64,000 bases of DNA, taken from positions 1 to 64,000 of the forward strand of contig JAEWLQ010000098.1 in the NCBI GenBank assembly GCA_023457495.1, written 5' to 3'. Below, piece after piece: positions 49,529-59,456 of the stretch. The stretch is from Pseudomonadota bacterium (GTDB lineage Bacteria; Pseudomonadota; Gammaproteobacteria; Steroidobacterales; Steroidobacteraceae). The notes below the pieces were generated by a model. The model had not been told where the DNA came from and searched no databases. It saw only the letters and a program-made list of their open reading frames with translations. How positions within the stretch are numbered: position 1 is the stretch's first letter; each line of letters starts with the position of its first letter. The position numbers and the translations under genes are program-made.

Positions 49529-50863
49529 TCAGGACGCAACGCGGCGCACGACCGCGGCGATTTCTTCCGCGCAGCGCAGCGTATCGGTCTCGTCCCGGGC
49601 CTCGACCATGACGCGGATCACGGGCTCGGTCCCCGACGGCCGCAGCACCACGCGGCCTTCTTCGCCCAGCTGCGATTCCACGCGTTGCACGGTTTCCCCG
49701 AGCTCCGGAATGGAGCGCGGATCGAATCGTCGGGCCACCTTCACGTTGATCATGGTTTGCGGGAAGCGTGCCATTCCGGCGGCCAGCTCGGCGAGGCTCT
49801 GACCCGTCTCACGCATCACCGCGAGAACCTGCAGTGCGGCCATCAATGCGTCTCCGGTCGTCGTCTTGTCGAGCAACAGGATATGACCCGATGACTCGCC
49901 TCCCACTTCGCCGCCCGTCTCGCGCAATGAGCCGAGCACGTAACGGTCGCCGACCTGGGCGCGCCTGAAATCGATGCCCTGCTGACGCAACCCGACCTCC
50001 AGTCCGAGGTTGCTCATAACGGTGCCGACGACGGGACCCTTGAGCGTGCCCGCGCGTTTGCGCGCACTCGCGATGATATAGATGAGCTGATCGCCATCGA
50101 CGACGCGGCCCAGCCCATCGACCATGACGAGGCGATCGCCATCGCCATCGAGCGCGATGCCCGCGGCCGCGCGCACACCGGGAACCGTCAGCTGCAGCAA
50201 TCCGGGTGACGTGGAGCCGCAACCGTCATTGATGTTGCGGCCGTTGGGCGAACACCCCATCGGGATGATCTCCGCGCCGAGATCGGTCAACGTGCGCGGC
50301 ACGACCTTGTAGCCCGCGCCGTTCGCGCAGTCGACCACGAGCTTCATGCCTTCCAGGGTCATTCCCTTCGGCAGCGATTCCGCGCAGAACTCCTGGTAGT
50401 GACGCCGCGACTTGTCCACGCGCGACGCGCGCCCGAGATCCACGGACGAAAGCGTGACGGGGCCCTTGTCGAGCTCGGCCTCGATGGCTAGCTCGATCTG
50501 ATCGGAGAGCTTGCCGCCATCGCGGTCGAAGAACTTGATGCCATTGTCGTCGTAGAGATTGTGTGAGGCGCTGATCACGACCCCGAAATCGCACTCGAAC
50601 CGGCGCGTGAGATAGGCGACACCCGGCGTCGGCAAGGGACCGATCAGCATCACATCGACGCCGGCCGCGACGAAGCCCGCTTCGAGCGCCGCCTCGAACA
50701 TGTATCCGGACAGGCGGGTGTCCTTGCCGATCAGGACGGTGCCACCTTCCGGCGCGAGCACCCGCGCCGCCGCGCTGGCGAGGCGCAGGGCGAAATCCAC
50801 CGTCATGGGATGTTCGCCGACGCGTCCACGAACTCCGTCGGTACCGAAATATTTACGAGGCAT
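49529..50863 (-). CDS. glmM: Phosphoglucosamine mutase
   Basis: It converts glucosamine-6-phosphate to glucosamine-1-phosphate for UDP-GlcNAc and cell-wall synthesis. 444 residues; the phosphoserine is Ser100 in ISASHN, and the metal loop is DGDGDR. The active-site loop reads SASHNLYDDNG, with Leu where Pro is usual. It overlaps folP by 11 bp. Confidence 0.97.
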   Translation of the reverse strand: MPRKYFGTDGVRGRVGEHPMTVDFALRLASAAARVLAPEGGTVLIGKDTRLSGYMFEAALEAGFVAAGVDVMLIGPLPTPGVAYLTRRFECDFGVVISASHNLYDDNGIKFFDRDGGKLSDQIELAIEAELDKGPVTLSSVDLGRASRVDKSRRHYQEFCAESLPKGMTLEGMKLVVDCANGAGYKVVPRTLTDLGAEIIPMGCSPNGRNINDGCGSTSPGLLQLTVPGVRAAAGIALDGDGDRLVMVDGLGRVVDGDQLIYIIASARKRAGTLKGPVVGTVMSNLGLEVGLRQQGIDFRRAQVGDRYVLGSLRETGGEVGGESSGHILLLDKTTTGDALMAALQVLAVMRETGQSLAELAAGMARFPQTMINVKVARRFDPRSIPELGETVQRVESQLGEEGRVVLRPSGTEPVIRVMVEARDETDTLRCAEEIAAVVRRVAS

Positions 50864-51713
50864 CGAAATCCGCTCCCTGAACTACCGCCGCGGCGACGCG
50901 CACTGCGTCGACCGTCGCGGCCACATCGTGGGCGCGCACGATACGCGCTCCGTTGAGAACCGCAATGGCGGCCAGCGCGACGCTGCCCGCGAGGCGCTCG
51001 CCGACGGCGCGCCCCGTGAGCGTCGCAAGCATGGATTTGCGCGACAGGCCCACGGCGAGCGCGACGCCGAGCGTGCTCAGCTCCTCGAGTCGCTCGAGCA
51101 ATGCGAGGTTGTCGACCACACGCTTGCCGAATCCAAAACCGGGATCGATCGCGATTCGGCAGGCATCGATCCCCGCGGCGCGCGCCGCTGCGATCCGCTC
51201 GGCGAGAAACGCGCTCACCTCGCCCACGACATCGTCATATGACGGCGCATCCTGCATCGTGCGCGGCTCGCCCTTCATGTGCATGAGGCAGACGCCCGCG
51301 CCGCTGTGCGCGGCCACGGCCAGCGCCCCAGGCTCCGCCAGCGCGCGCACATCGTTGATGATGTCCGCGCCCGCGGCGAGCGCCGCGCGCATGACCTCGG
51401 GCTTGGTGGTATCGATTGAAATGAACGTCGCGGGGAATTCGCGGCGCAGAGCTTCGATGACCGGAATGACCCGGGTCAGCTCCTCGGCCTCGCTCGCCGG
51501 TGCGGACCCGGGACGCGTCGACTCACCGCCCACATCGATGATGGCCGCACCCTCGCCTACCAGGCGGCGCGCCTGCTCGAGGGCCGCATCGCGTGCCAGG
51601 AATCGGCCACCGTCGGAGAAGGAATCGGGCGTGACATTGAGGACGCCCATCACGGCGGGAGTGCCGAGATCGAGGGTTCGATCCCGGCACTGCCAGGTTT
51701 CAGGGATGCGCAC
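50853..51713 (-). CDS. folP: Dihydropteroate synthase
   Basis: It joins p-aminobenzoate to dihydropterin pyrophosphate in folate synthesis, and is the sulfonamide target. 286 residues; MGVLNVTPDSFSDGG and DVGGESTRPGS are the two signature regions. GTG start with no evident ribosome site, 21 bp after ftsH. ftsH-folP-glmM is the standard order. Confidence 0.97.
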   Translation of the reverse strand: MRIPETWQCRDRTLDLGTPAVMGVLNVTPDSFSDGGRFLARDAALEQARRLVGEGAAIIDVGGESTRPGSAPASEAEELTRVIPVIEALRREFPATFISIDTTKPEVMRAALAAGADIINDVRALAEPGALAVAAHSGAGVCLMHMKGEPRTMQDAPSYDDVVGEVSAFLAERIAAARAAGIDACRIAIDPGFGFGKRVVDNLALLERLEELSTLGVALAVGLSRKSMLATLTGRAVGERLAGSVALAAIAVLNGARIVRAHDVAATVDAVRVAAAVVQGADFDAS

Positions 51714-51734
51714 GCCGCCGGCCCGAGGGCCGTG

Positions 51735-53642
51735 TCAGGCGGGCGAGCCGACGGGGCTGCCGCCCTCGGTTTCGCCTTCCGGACGCTTCGTCTGCGGCGT
51801 ACCGACCGAGTCGTCCCAATCCGCGGGCGGCTTCGGCTGCTTGCCGTTCATGATGTCCTTGATCTGCGTCTCGTCGATCGTTTCGTACTTCACGAGCGCG
51901 TCGGCCATCATGTGCAGCTTGTCGAGATTGGACTCGAGGATTTCCTTGGCGCGCTTGTAGTTCACGTCGATGAGGCGGCGGATCTCCTCGTCGATGGTGT
52001 GCGCCGTCTCGTCGGACACCTGCTTGTGCTGCGTGACCTGGCGGCCCAGGAACACTTCGCCGTCGTCCTCGGAATACGTGAGCGGGCCGAGCTTGTCCGA
52101 AAGTCCCCACTTGGTGACCATGTTGCGGGCGAGATCGGTGGCGTGCTCGATGTCACTCGAGGCGCCGGTCGTGATGCCGTCGTTGCCGAAGATGATCTGC
52201 TCGGCCACGCGGCCACCGAAGGCCGACGAGATCTTGCTCTCGAGACGGCGCTTGCTCGTGCTGTAGCGATCGCCTTCCGGCAGATACCACGTGAGTCCGA
52301 GCGCGCGGCCGCGCGGGATGATCGTCACCTTGTAGACCGGATCGTGCTCGGGCACGAGGTAGCCGACGATGGCGTGACCCGCCTCGTGATAGGCGGTCAT
52401 CTTCTTCTCGTCGTCCGACATGACCATCGAGCGGCGCTCGGCGCCCATGTAGATCTTGTCCTTCGCGCGTTCGAACTCGTCCATGCCGACGATGCGCTTG
52501 TTGGCGCGCGCGGCGAACAGCGCGGCCTCGTTGACGAGGTTCGCGAGATCGGCGCCGGAGAATCCGGGCGTGCCGCGCGCGATGTACGCGGGCTTCACGT
52601 CGTCGGACAGCGGCACCTTGCGCATGTGCACGCGCAGGATCTGCTCGCGGCCACGCACGTCGGGCAGCGGCACCACGACCTGGCGGTCGAAGCGGCCCGG
52701 GCGCAGCAACGCGGGATCGAGCACGTCGGGGCGGTTCGTGGCGGCGATGACGATGATGCCCTCGTTACCTTCGAAACCGTCCATCTCGACCAGCAGCTGG
52801 TTCAGCGTCTGTTCGCGCTCGTCGTGACCACCGCCGAGGCCGGCGCCGCGATGGCGGCCGACCGCATCGATTTCATCGATGAAGATGATGCAAGGCGCGT
52901 GTTTCTTCGCCTGCTCGAACATGTCGCGCACGCGCGAGGCGCCCACGCCGACGAACATCTCGACGAAGTCGGAACCGGAAATGGTGAAGAACGGCACCTT
53001 CGCCTCGCCCGCGATGGCGCGCGCGAGCAGCGTCTTGCCGGTACCCGGCGAGCCGACCATGAGGACGCCCTTCGGGATCTTGCCGCCTAACTTCTGGAAC
53101 TTGGACGGATCCTTGAGGAAGTCGACGATCTCGCCCACTTCCTGCTTGGCCTCGTCTACGCCTGCGACGTCCGCGAACGTGACATTGACCTGGTCCTCGC
53201 CCAACAGGCGCGCGCGGCTCTTGCCAAAGGACATGGCGCCGCGGCCACCCGCGGAGCCCTGCATCTGGCGCAACATGTACACGAACACCAGGATCAGCAG
53301 CAGCGCGGGCGCCAGCTGCAACAGCAGCTGCATGAGGAAATTCGGCTGTTTCGGCGGCTCACCCTTGAACTCGATACGCGCCTTGTCGAGGGTCCCGATC
53401 AGGCTGGTGTTCTCGGTCTCCGGGTTGTAGGCCTTGAACTTCGTCTTGTCCTTGCGGGTTCCGATGATTTCGTCGCCGCGCAGCGTCACCGAGTCCACTC
53501 GCCCATTGCGGACGTCATCGAGCACGGCCGAATAGGCGACCTGCGTGGGTTCGGTACCGGTGGGCACGTAGCGGCTGAACACCACCACCATCACCATCAC
53601 GATCACGACCCAAAGCAGGATATTTTTCGTCAGATCATTCAA
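51735..53642 (-). CDS. ftsH: ATP-dependent zinc metalloprotease FtsH
   Basis: A membrane-bound AAA+ protease that degrades damaged membrane proteins and regulators such as LpxC. Two N-terminal membrane helices flank a periplasmic domain. Walker A is GSPGTGKT, the second region of homology is [20 protein letters not shown], and the zinc site is HEAGH. The start was placed at TTG 53642 (635 residues): it has GAGGG 8 bp upstream and begins [10 protein letters not shown] like other FtsH. An ATG 33 bp upstream lacks a ribosome site. Confidence 0.96.
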   Translation of the reverse strand: MNDLTKNILLWVVIVMVMVVVFSRYVPTGTEPTQVAYSAVLDDVRNGRVDSVTLRGDEIIGTRKDKTKFKAYNPETENTSLIGTLDKARIEFKGEPPKQPNFLMQLLLQLAPALLLILVFVYMLRQMQGSAGGRGAMSFGKSRARLLGEDQVNVTFADVAGVDEAKQEVGEIVDFLKDPSKFQKLGGKIPKGVLMVGSPGTGKTLLARAIAGEAKVPFFTISGSDFVEMFVGVGASRVRDMFEQAKKHAPCIIFIDEIDAVGRHRGAGLGGGHDEREQTLNQLLVEMDGFEGNEGIIVIAATNRPDVLDPALLRPGRFDRQVVVPLPDVRGREQILRVHMRKVPLSDDVKPAYIARGTPGFSGADLANLVNEAALFAARANKRIVGMDEFERAKDKIYMGAERRSMVMSDDEKKMTAYHEAGHAIVGYLVPEHDPVYKVTIIPRGRALGLTWYLPEGDRYSTSKRRLESKISSAFGGRVAEQIIFGNDGITTGASSDIEHATDLARNMVTKWGLSDKLGPLTYSEDDGEVFLGRQVTQHKQVSDETAHTIDEEIRRLIDVNYKRAKEILESNLDKLHMMADALVKYETIDETQIKDIMNGKQPKPPADWDDSVGTPQTKRPEGETEGGSPVGSPA

Positions 53643-53874
53643 AGGTTTACCCTCGCGGGGCGACCAGCCCGGCATGCAGGATCAGGGGCACGCTACACCA
53701 TCCCAAAAGCACCTGCCAGCAGGGAGAGCTCAGAAGCACGTATCCGGCCGTATCAGATTGATTTGGCGGTGTCTTGGGCCGTTTTGATGCGGCCTGGACC
53801 ATTTGGTTTCAACCCCGCCGCGGAAATCGCCCTTCCGCTCCGTGGACGCGGGACCGAACACTTACAATGCCGTC

Positions 53875-54174
53875 ATGGAACTCACCGAACGACAACGCAA
53901 GTATCTCCGCGGCCTGGGTCACGAATTGAACCCGGTACTGTGGATCGGATCGGGCGGGGTCAGCGCCGCCGTCATCGCCGAGGCGGTTCGCGCGCTGCAC
54001 GACCACGAGCTCATCAAGGTGAAGTTTCGCGGCGCGGAACGGGAAGAGCGTGATGCGGGTCTCGCCCAACTAGCCACCGCCACCTCCAGTGTCATGGTTC
54101 ATCGCATCGGACATACGGCCCTCTACTACAAACGCCGGAATGACCGCCCGGGAATTGTGATCCCCGACGCATAA
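53875..54174 (+). CDS. yhbY: YhbY-family RNA-binding protein
   Basis: A 99-residue CRS1/YhbY-domain protein associated with the large ribosomal subunit. The family motif is GSGGVSAAVIAEAVRALHDHELIKVKF with the LRGLGHELNPV start. It is divergent from ftsH as in E. coli, but rlmE, normally between them, is absent. TACAAT at 53863-53868 ends just before the ATG and there is no ribosome site, so the mRNA may be leaderless. An upstream in-frame start would add 24 poorly conserved residues. Confidence 0.94.
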   Translation: MELTERQRKYLRGLGHELNPVLWIGSGGVSAAVIAEAVRALHDHELIKVKFRGAEREERDAGLAQLATATSSVMVHRIGHTALYYKRRNDRPGIVIPDA

Positions 54175-54285
54175 AGACTCGCTGCCGCTGGCCGATTTCT
54201 CCAGTGCGGGCGAGGATCGCCCGACGGGAATCACTGCCGAAGTTCCAGTGGTAAGTTGCTGGAATAAGTCGTATACCAAGGACAC

Positions 54286-56937
54286 ATGGCGGCTCAGAAC
54301 ACACGTTCATATGGGCGCGAGGCGGTGGCGGTCTATCTAGCCGCCGCGCTGGTCGTATTCGGGACCTGGGCCGGGTCCCATTACCTGATCCTTCGCAAGT
54401 TCGAGAACATCGAGCAGAACGACGTCTCGCGCAGCATCGAGGTGATGCGCAAGGCGCTGGTCTCCGCGAATTCCGAGATCGAGATCGTCTCGCGCGACTT
54501 CGCGCGCTGGGACGCGATGTATTCGTATGCCACGACGCTCGACCCCCGCTTCGAATACGAGAACTTCTCCGAGGCGGGCCTCGATGAAGTGAACGTCGAC
54601 CTGGTCTGGGTGCTGAACCCGGCCGGCGAAATCCTCTCTTCCTTCGAAAACGATACCGATGACGCGCTGTACCGCCGCCCGGCGAGTCCGGCCGTGATGT
54701 CGGAGCTCGAGCGCCTCACCCCGATGGTCCGCAGCGTCGTCGACCAGGAAGGCACGCTGCGGCTGGTGCAGATCAATGGCGTGCCGCACGTGATCGCGGC
54801 TAACACCGTCTTGCACACGGACCGCAGCGGACCGGCAAACGGCACGCTGGTGTTCGCGCGCCGCATCGCGGCGCCCGAAATTGCCGGCATCGGCGCGGAT
54901 ACCCAGCTCGACGTGAAGTTCGCGATGCTGGGCGACAGCCGTGTCACCGCGGAAGCGCCCGAGCTGCTCGTGGCTCCCGACGGCCGCCGGATCGTGCGCC
55001 GCTCGGAGACCACCATCGAAGGACAGTTGCGGCTCGACACCATCGAGGGCCGGCCCGTCGCGATGTTGTGGACCACTCAACCGCGCAGCGTGATGCTGAG
55101 CGGCCAGCAGGGCGTGCGTTATCTCGTCGGCTGGGTGGCGCTGCTCGTGAGCATCGTCGTCGCCGCGTGGCATGTGTACAGCCGACGCCTCCAGCGCGCC
55201 GCCGCGCTCGCGGCCACCAACGAGACCCGCTACCGCGCCATCTTCGACCGCGCCGCCTCGGGCATCGTGTTGTTCGACCCGACCTCCCGCCGCATCCTGG
55301 ATGCGAATTCCCAGGCGCAACATCTCGTCGGCGCGTCGCTCGACGAACTGCGGCGCCGCGACGTCGCGACCATCTTCGACACCCCCGTTTCGCTCGCACC
55401 CGGCAACGCGAACGATGAGGTCGCGAATACCCGCCCGGCGCAGGTCATCCGCACGGACGAGCAGCGCCGCGACGTCGAGTTCTCGATCGCCGATCTCGAA
55501 CCCGGCACCGGACGCGTGCACGCGATGCTGCTGCAGGACGTCTCGCACCGGCGCGAGGCCGAGCGCCGCGCGCAGGAACACCAGCTGTCCCTGCAACACC
55601 TGGCGACGCACGACGCGCTGACCGGCCTGCCGAATCGCACCTTCCTCAACGAGGAACTGCCCCGCCTCATCGATGAGGCCGCGCGGCGCGGCGATTCGCT
55701 TTCAATCCTCTACATCGACTGCGACAACTTCAAGAACATCAACGATTCGCGCGGCCACTCGATCGGCGACGACTATCTGCGTTCGGTTGCGCGCCGCCTG
55801 CGCGATTCGATCGCGAGCCCCGATCTCGTCGTGCGCATGGGCGGCGACGAATTCCTCGTCGTGACCCGTCACTACGGGCTCGAGCCCGACAGCGCGGCCA
55901 TCGCCGAACGCGTCGCGGCCGCGCTCAAGAAGCCGGTGCGCCTCGGCGAGGCCACCTACTCCGCGACCACCAGCATCGGCATGTCCGTCTATCCGCGCGA
56001 TGCAACCTCGATGAGCGAGCTGCTGCGTTCGGCGGACATCGCGCTCTACGAGGCGAAGGCACGCGGCCGCGACAACGTGCAGATGTTCGACGCGGCGATG
56101 AACAAGCGCGTGCATACGCGCCTCGCGCTCGAGCAGGACCTGCGCAGCGCGGTGAATCGCGACGCGATCGAGATCCAGCTTCAGCCCATCGTCGACATCC
56201 GCACCGGCCGCCTGGTCTCGTTCGAGGCGCTCGCGCGCTGGAACGACCCGCGTCACGGCTCGGTGCCGCCGCTCGCGTTCATCGAGGTCGCGGAAGCGTC
56301 CGATCTGATCGTCGAGCTCGGCGAGTGCGTGTTCCGCAACGTCGCGCGACAGATCGCCGCCTGGCAACGCGCGGGTCTCAAGCCCGTGCCGGTCGCCGTC
56401 AACGTGTCGGCGAAGCAGCTCAAACGTTCGAACCTGCCCGAGCGGCTCGTGGCGATCGCCCATGAGTTCGACATCGCGCCGCACCAGCTCGAGGTGGAAC
56501 TGACGGAGTCGGTGGCGATGCAGGATTCGGAACAGCACGTGACCAAGCTGCACGCGCTGCGGGATCTCGGCGTGCGCGTCTCGGTGGACGATTTCGGCAC
56601 GGGTTATTCGAGCCTCGCCTATCTACGCAACCTGCCGATCGACTATCTCAAGATCGACCGCACCTTCGTGCGCGACATGAACGTGGACCGCAACGACGCG
56701 GCGATCGTGCGCGCGATCATCAGCATGGCTCAGAGCCTGCACCTCGGCACGGTGGCCGAGGGCATAGAAACCCGCGAGCACGCCTCGCAGCTGCTGGCGC
56801 TGGGCTGCTCCACCGGTCAGGGATATTTCTTCTCGAAGCCGATTTCCGCGCACGAAACGCACGAATTGCTGCGCACGATGCGCGGCGCGGCGCCGCTCAC
56901 GGGCGGCCCGAACCTGGAAATCGTCCGGGTTTCCTAG
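54286..56937 (+). CDS. CHASE4-PAS-GGDEF-EAL cyclic-di-GMP protein
   Basis: A two-domain c-di-GMP enzyme of 883 residues. Membrane helices lie at about 14-34 and 278-298, with a CHASE4-like periplasmic sensor between (WDAMYSYATTLDPRFEYENF). A PAS domain follows at about 312-425. The GGDEF domain has the intact motif at 519-523, so cyclase activity is possible; the RxxD inhibitory site is absent (ASPD at that place). The EAL domain begins near 615 with EAL at 647-649 and DDFGTGYSS, so phosphodiesterase activity is also possible. AAGG precedes the ATG. Signal and net activity unknown. Confidence 0.93.
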   Translation: MAAQNTRSYGREAVAVYLAAALVVFGTWAGSHYLILRKFENIEQNDVSRSIEVMRKALVSANSEIEIVSRDFARWDAMYSYATTLDPRFEYENFSEAGLDEVNVDLVWVLNPAGEILSSFENDTDDALYRRPASPAVMSELERLTPMVRSVVDQEGTLRLVQINGVPHVIAANTVLHTDRSGPANGTLVFARRIAAPEIAGIGADTQLDVKFAMLGDSRVTAEAPELLVAPDGRRIVRRSETTIEGQLRLDTIEGRPVAMLWTTQPRSVMLSGQQGVRYLVGWVALLVSIVVAAWHVYSRRLQRAAALAATNETRYRAIFDRAASGIVLFDPTSRRILDANSQAQHLVGASLDELRRRDVATIFDTPVSLAPGNANDEVANTRPAQVIRTDEQRRDVEFSIADLEPGTGRVHAMLLQDVSHRREAERRAQEHQLSLQHLATHDALTGLPNRTFLNEELPRLIDEAARRGDSLSILYIDCDNFKNINDSRGHSIGDDYLRSVARRLRDSIASPDLVVRMGGDEFLVVTRHYGLEPDSAAIAERVAAALKKPVRLGEATYSATTSIGMSVYPRDATSMSELLRSADIALYEAKARGRDNVQMFDAAMNKRVHTRLALEQDLRSAVNRDAIEIQLQPIVDIRTGRLVSFEALARWNDPRHGSVPPLAFIEVAEASDLIVELGECVFRNVARQIAAWQRAGLKPVPVAVNVSAKQLKRSNLPERLVAIAHEFDIAPHQLEVELTESVAMQDSEQHVTKLHALRDLGVRVSVDDFGTGYSSLAYLRNLPIDYLKIDRTFVRDMNVDRNDAAIVRAIISMAQSLHLGTVAEGIETREHASQLLALGCSTGQGYFFSKPISAHETHELLRTMRGAAPLTGGPNLEIVRVS

Positions 56938-57905
56938 CCCTGGCGGGCCTTGCGCCGGCGCCAGAACAGCAGTGCTGCGCCGATTCCACCCGCGAGCGCG
57001 ACGGCCGCCACGGCAATCCAGAGCGTCCTGCTGGATTCGACCTTCTGCGGAATTCCGGGGTACTCGTCGACTTCGTCCGCCTGCGGTCTCGCCGGCAGCG
57101 CGGCGAGGTCCGATTCATAGCGGGCGAGCCGCTTCCGGATCCGGTCCGCGTGCGGCGCGCCATATTCCAGCGCGCTCGTGTAATACCGCTTCGCATCTTC
57201 GGTACCGCCATCGAGCAGGCTCAGTCCCGACGCGATCACCAGGTCCCCGCCCGCCGCGAACAGATCCCCGATGACCGGATCCGGCGGCTTCACCGACTTC
57301 GTGCGCTCCTGCAGCTGAAAGTCGACCTGGCGTAGCAAGTCCTGCCCGCCCTTCAGCTTGCCCTTGTCGAAGGGCAGGATTTCCGGCGCCACCGGCACAT
57401 CATCGCTGCCGAAATCGAGCCCGAGCACGCTGTCCCGATCGAACCACCGCGGATTGTCCGGCAGCGCGACGCGCGCCTTGAGCATTCGCTCGTGCAACCA
57501 CTCCGAACCCTTGAACCCGGTGACGTCGCGAATCACGCTCTCGTGAATCCACTCCAGGGCTTCGTCGTATTTGCCCTCGAGCTCGAGGGCTGAGCCGAGA
57601 TTCGCGGCGACGCGGGCGTTGCCGGGAAATTTCTTCTCGATGGCGCGAAACAGCGCGATGGCTTCGTCGGTTTTTCCCGAGAGCAGGAGCGCGACACCGA
57701 GATCGTTGCTGTTCTCGAGCGTCGCCTTTTCGGCATGCGCCTTGCGCAGGCCCTGCAGGATCTCAGTCGCGGCGTCGTCCCGCTGTTCGAGCGCATAGAG
57801 CAGCTCCGGCTCGAATGTGTTCACGCAGCTCCAGGCCGGGGCCGCGCACAGCAGTGCGGCAAATAATGCTGAGAAAAGGCTCTGGATGCGGTTCACGATG
57901 CTCAT
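56934..57905 (-). CDS. Exported TPR protein with C-terminal membrane anchor
   Basis: A 323-residue protein with a signal peptide (to about residue 26), two to three TPR-like helix pairs at about 65-130 (NDLGVALLLSGKTDEAIALF and AANLGSALELEGKYDEALEW), a middle region without a known fold, and one C-terminal helix (about 295-315) followed by basic residues. Probably periplasmic and anchored at its C-terminus. Its ATG overlaps the DUF1080 gene stop by ATGA, making it the last gene of the car-greA transcription unit. Function unknown. Confidence 0.8.
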   Translation of the reverse strand: MSIVNRIQSLFSALFAALLCAAPAWSCVNTFEPELLYALEQRDDAATEILQGLRKAHAEKATLENSNDLGVALLLSGKTDEAIALFRAIEKKFPGNARVAANLGSALELEGKYDEALEWIHESVIRDVTGFKGSEWLHERMLKARVALPDNPRWFDRDSVLGLDFGSDDVPVAPEILPFDKGKLKGGQDLLRQVDFQLQERTKSVKPPDPVIGDLFAAGGDLVIASGLSLLDGGTEDAKRYYTSALEYGAPHADRIRKRLARYESDLAALPARPQADEVDEYPGIPQKVESSRTLWIAVAAVALAGGIGAALLFWRRRKARQG

Positions 57906-58966
57906 TCCTTGCCGGGAACCCAGAAATCTTTCCAGCCGAGTCCTGCCGCCTTGATGGCCTGCAGGCGCGCCTTGAGCCGCTTCTCGCTCACGCCAGCGGA
58001 CGTGCCGGAGCTGAACGCGACCTTCGCGCCAGCGGCTTTCGCCGCCTTCAGCAGTTCGACGTCCGGCGCCGAATCGGTGTCGACGATGATGACCACGCTA
58101 GCTGGAATCGATGCCAGCGAAAAGTCCGGCAGCTCGCTGCCCCAGGTGAAACCGTTGCGGCGCACCGCGCGCCAGAACATCTCGACATCACCAGTCGCAG
58201 GCGGCTGCGCGAGATCGATGAGCGGAATGTTGTCGTTGGAAGCCTGCGTCAACAGCTCCTCGAATTCGGGGTCCTGCACCGCATGGATTTCCGGCGGCGG
58301 CTTCGCGTCGTCGGGCAACAGCTTCACCCGGATGTTCTTGTATTTGACGACGCTGCCGGGATCGTGCGCCTGCAGCGCGAATGTCCCCGAACCCAACAAC
58401 CGCAATTTCTTGTCATCGGGCCGAAACGCGTTTTCGGGTTCGGCGTACTCGCAGATCAACCTGTCATTGATGAAAGTCTGGATCGTCTTGCCGACGACAC
58501 GAATGCGGTAGTTGAACCACTCGTTGTCTTTCGCGGGGGCGACCCAGGTATTGCGCACGGCGTAGATGCTGCCGGTCATCTTGTGTTCGACGTAGCCGTC
58601 CATCGATTCGGCCGGCGGGTTCGAGTTGATGACCTGAAGCTCGTAGCCCGCGGCGGGCCAGCCGGGCCCCTGCCACTTCGTGTGAACGTAGATGCCGCTG
58701 TTCGCGCCGGGAGACGTCATCACGTCGGCGGAGAACTCGAAGTTGCGGAAATCGTGTCTGGCGACCTTGCCGACGTAGAACAGGTGCGAGCGGTCACCGC
58801 GCGACACGAACGCGCCGTCCTCCACCACCCACGATTCGGGGCGCTCCGCGGCCTTCCAGCCGGCGAGCGACTTGCCGTCCTGCAGCGGGATCCATTCCTG
58901 GGTCGCCGCGAGCGACGCGGCCGACGTGGCCAGTGAAAAGACGATTGCGAGCGCGACGCGTTTCAT
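57902..58966 (-). CDS. Exported DUF1080 protein with degenerate PHP-like tail
   Basis: A 354-residue protein with a signal peptide (cleavage near SLA/AT). Residues about 25-195 form the DUF1080 (3-keto-disaccharide hydrolase type, concanavalin-like) domain: WIPLQDGKSLAGWKA, GANSGIYVHT, GYELQVIN and FALQAHDPGSVVKYKNIRV. Residues about 205-350 are an added region whose end (ELLKAAKAAGAKVAFSSGTS then a helix pair) resembles the last part of a PHP domain but without its Asp-Ala-His metal residues. ATG 58966 lies 13 bp after greA and overlaps the TPR gene by 4 bp. Substrate unknown. Confidence 0.8.
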   Translation of the reverse strand: MKRVALAIVFSLATSAASLAATQEWIPLQDGKSLAGWKAAERPESWVVEDGAFVSRGDRSHLFYVGKVARHDFRNFEFSADVMTSPGANSGIYVHTKWQGPGWPAAGYELQVINSNPPAESMDGYVEHKMTGSIYAVRNTWVAPAKDNEWFNYRIRVVGKTIQTFINDRLICEYAEPENAFRPDDKKLRLLGSGTFALQAHDPGSVVKYKNIRVKLLPDDAKPPPEIHAVQDPEFEELLTQASNDNIPLIDLAQPPATGDVEMFWRAVRRNGFTWGSELPDFSLASIPASVVIIVDTDSAPDVELLKAAKAAGAKVAFSSGTSAGVSEKRLKARLQAIKAAGLGWKDFWVPGKE

Positions 58967-58979
58967 CGTCCCCCGCTGA

Positions 58980-59456
58980 CTAGACGTAACGAACCTTGAC
59001 CACTTCGTAGCTGCGGGTGCCGCCCGGCGCCGCGACGTCGACGACATCGCCCGCACTCTTGCCGACCAGTGCACGCGCGATCGGCGACGTGATCGAGATG
59101 CGGCCCGATTTGATGTCCGCCTCGTCCTCGCCGACGATCTGGTAGCTGAGGCTCTTGCCGCCGTCCTGGTCCTCGAGATCCACCGTGGCGCCGAAAATGA
59201 CCTTGCCGCCGCTGTTCACGGCGGCCGGATCGATGATCTCCGCGGTCGAAAGCTTCGCCTCGATCTCGCCGATGCGCCCCTCGATGAAACCCTGCTGCTC
59301 GCGCGCGGCGTGATACTCCGCATTCTCGGAGAGGTCACCGTGACTGCGCGCCTCGGCAATGGCCTTGATGACGCGCGGACGATCCTCGGTCTTGAGACGC
59401 TTGAGCTCCACGCGCAGCGCCTCGGCGCCGCGCAGGGTCATCGGATTCCGTTTCAT
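58980..59456 (-). CDS. greA: Transcription elongation factor GreA
   Basis: It rescues backtracked RNA polymerase by stimulating transcript cleavage through a coiled coil in the secondary channel. 158 residues; the coiled-coil region holds [24 protein letters not shown] with the acidic tip Asp and Glu. Its ATG overlaps the carB stop by ATGA; carAB-greA is a known gammaproteobacterial order. It competes with DksA, also encoded here, for the same channel. Confidence 0.97.
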   Translation of the reverse strand: MKRNPMTLRGAEALRVELKRLKTEDRPRVIKAIAEARSHGDLSENAEYHAAREQQGFIEGRIGEIEAKLSTAEIIDPAAVNSGGKVIFGATVDLEDQDGGKSLSYQIVGEDEADIKSGRISITSPIARALVGKSAGDVVDVAAPGGTRSYEVVKVRYV

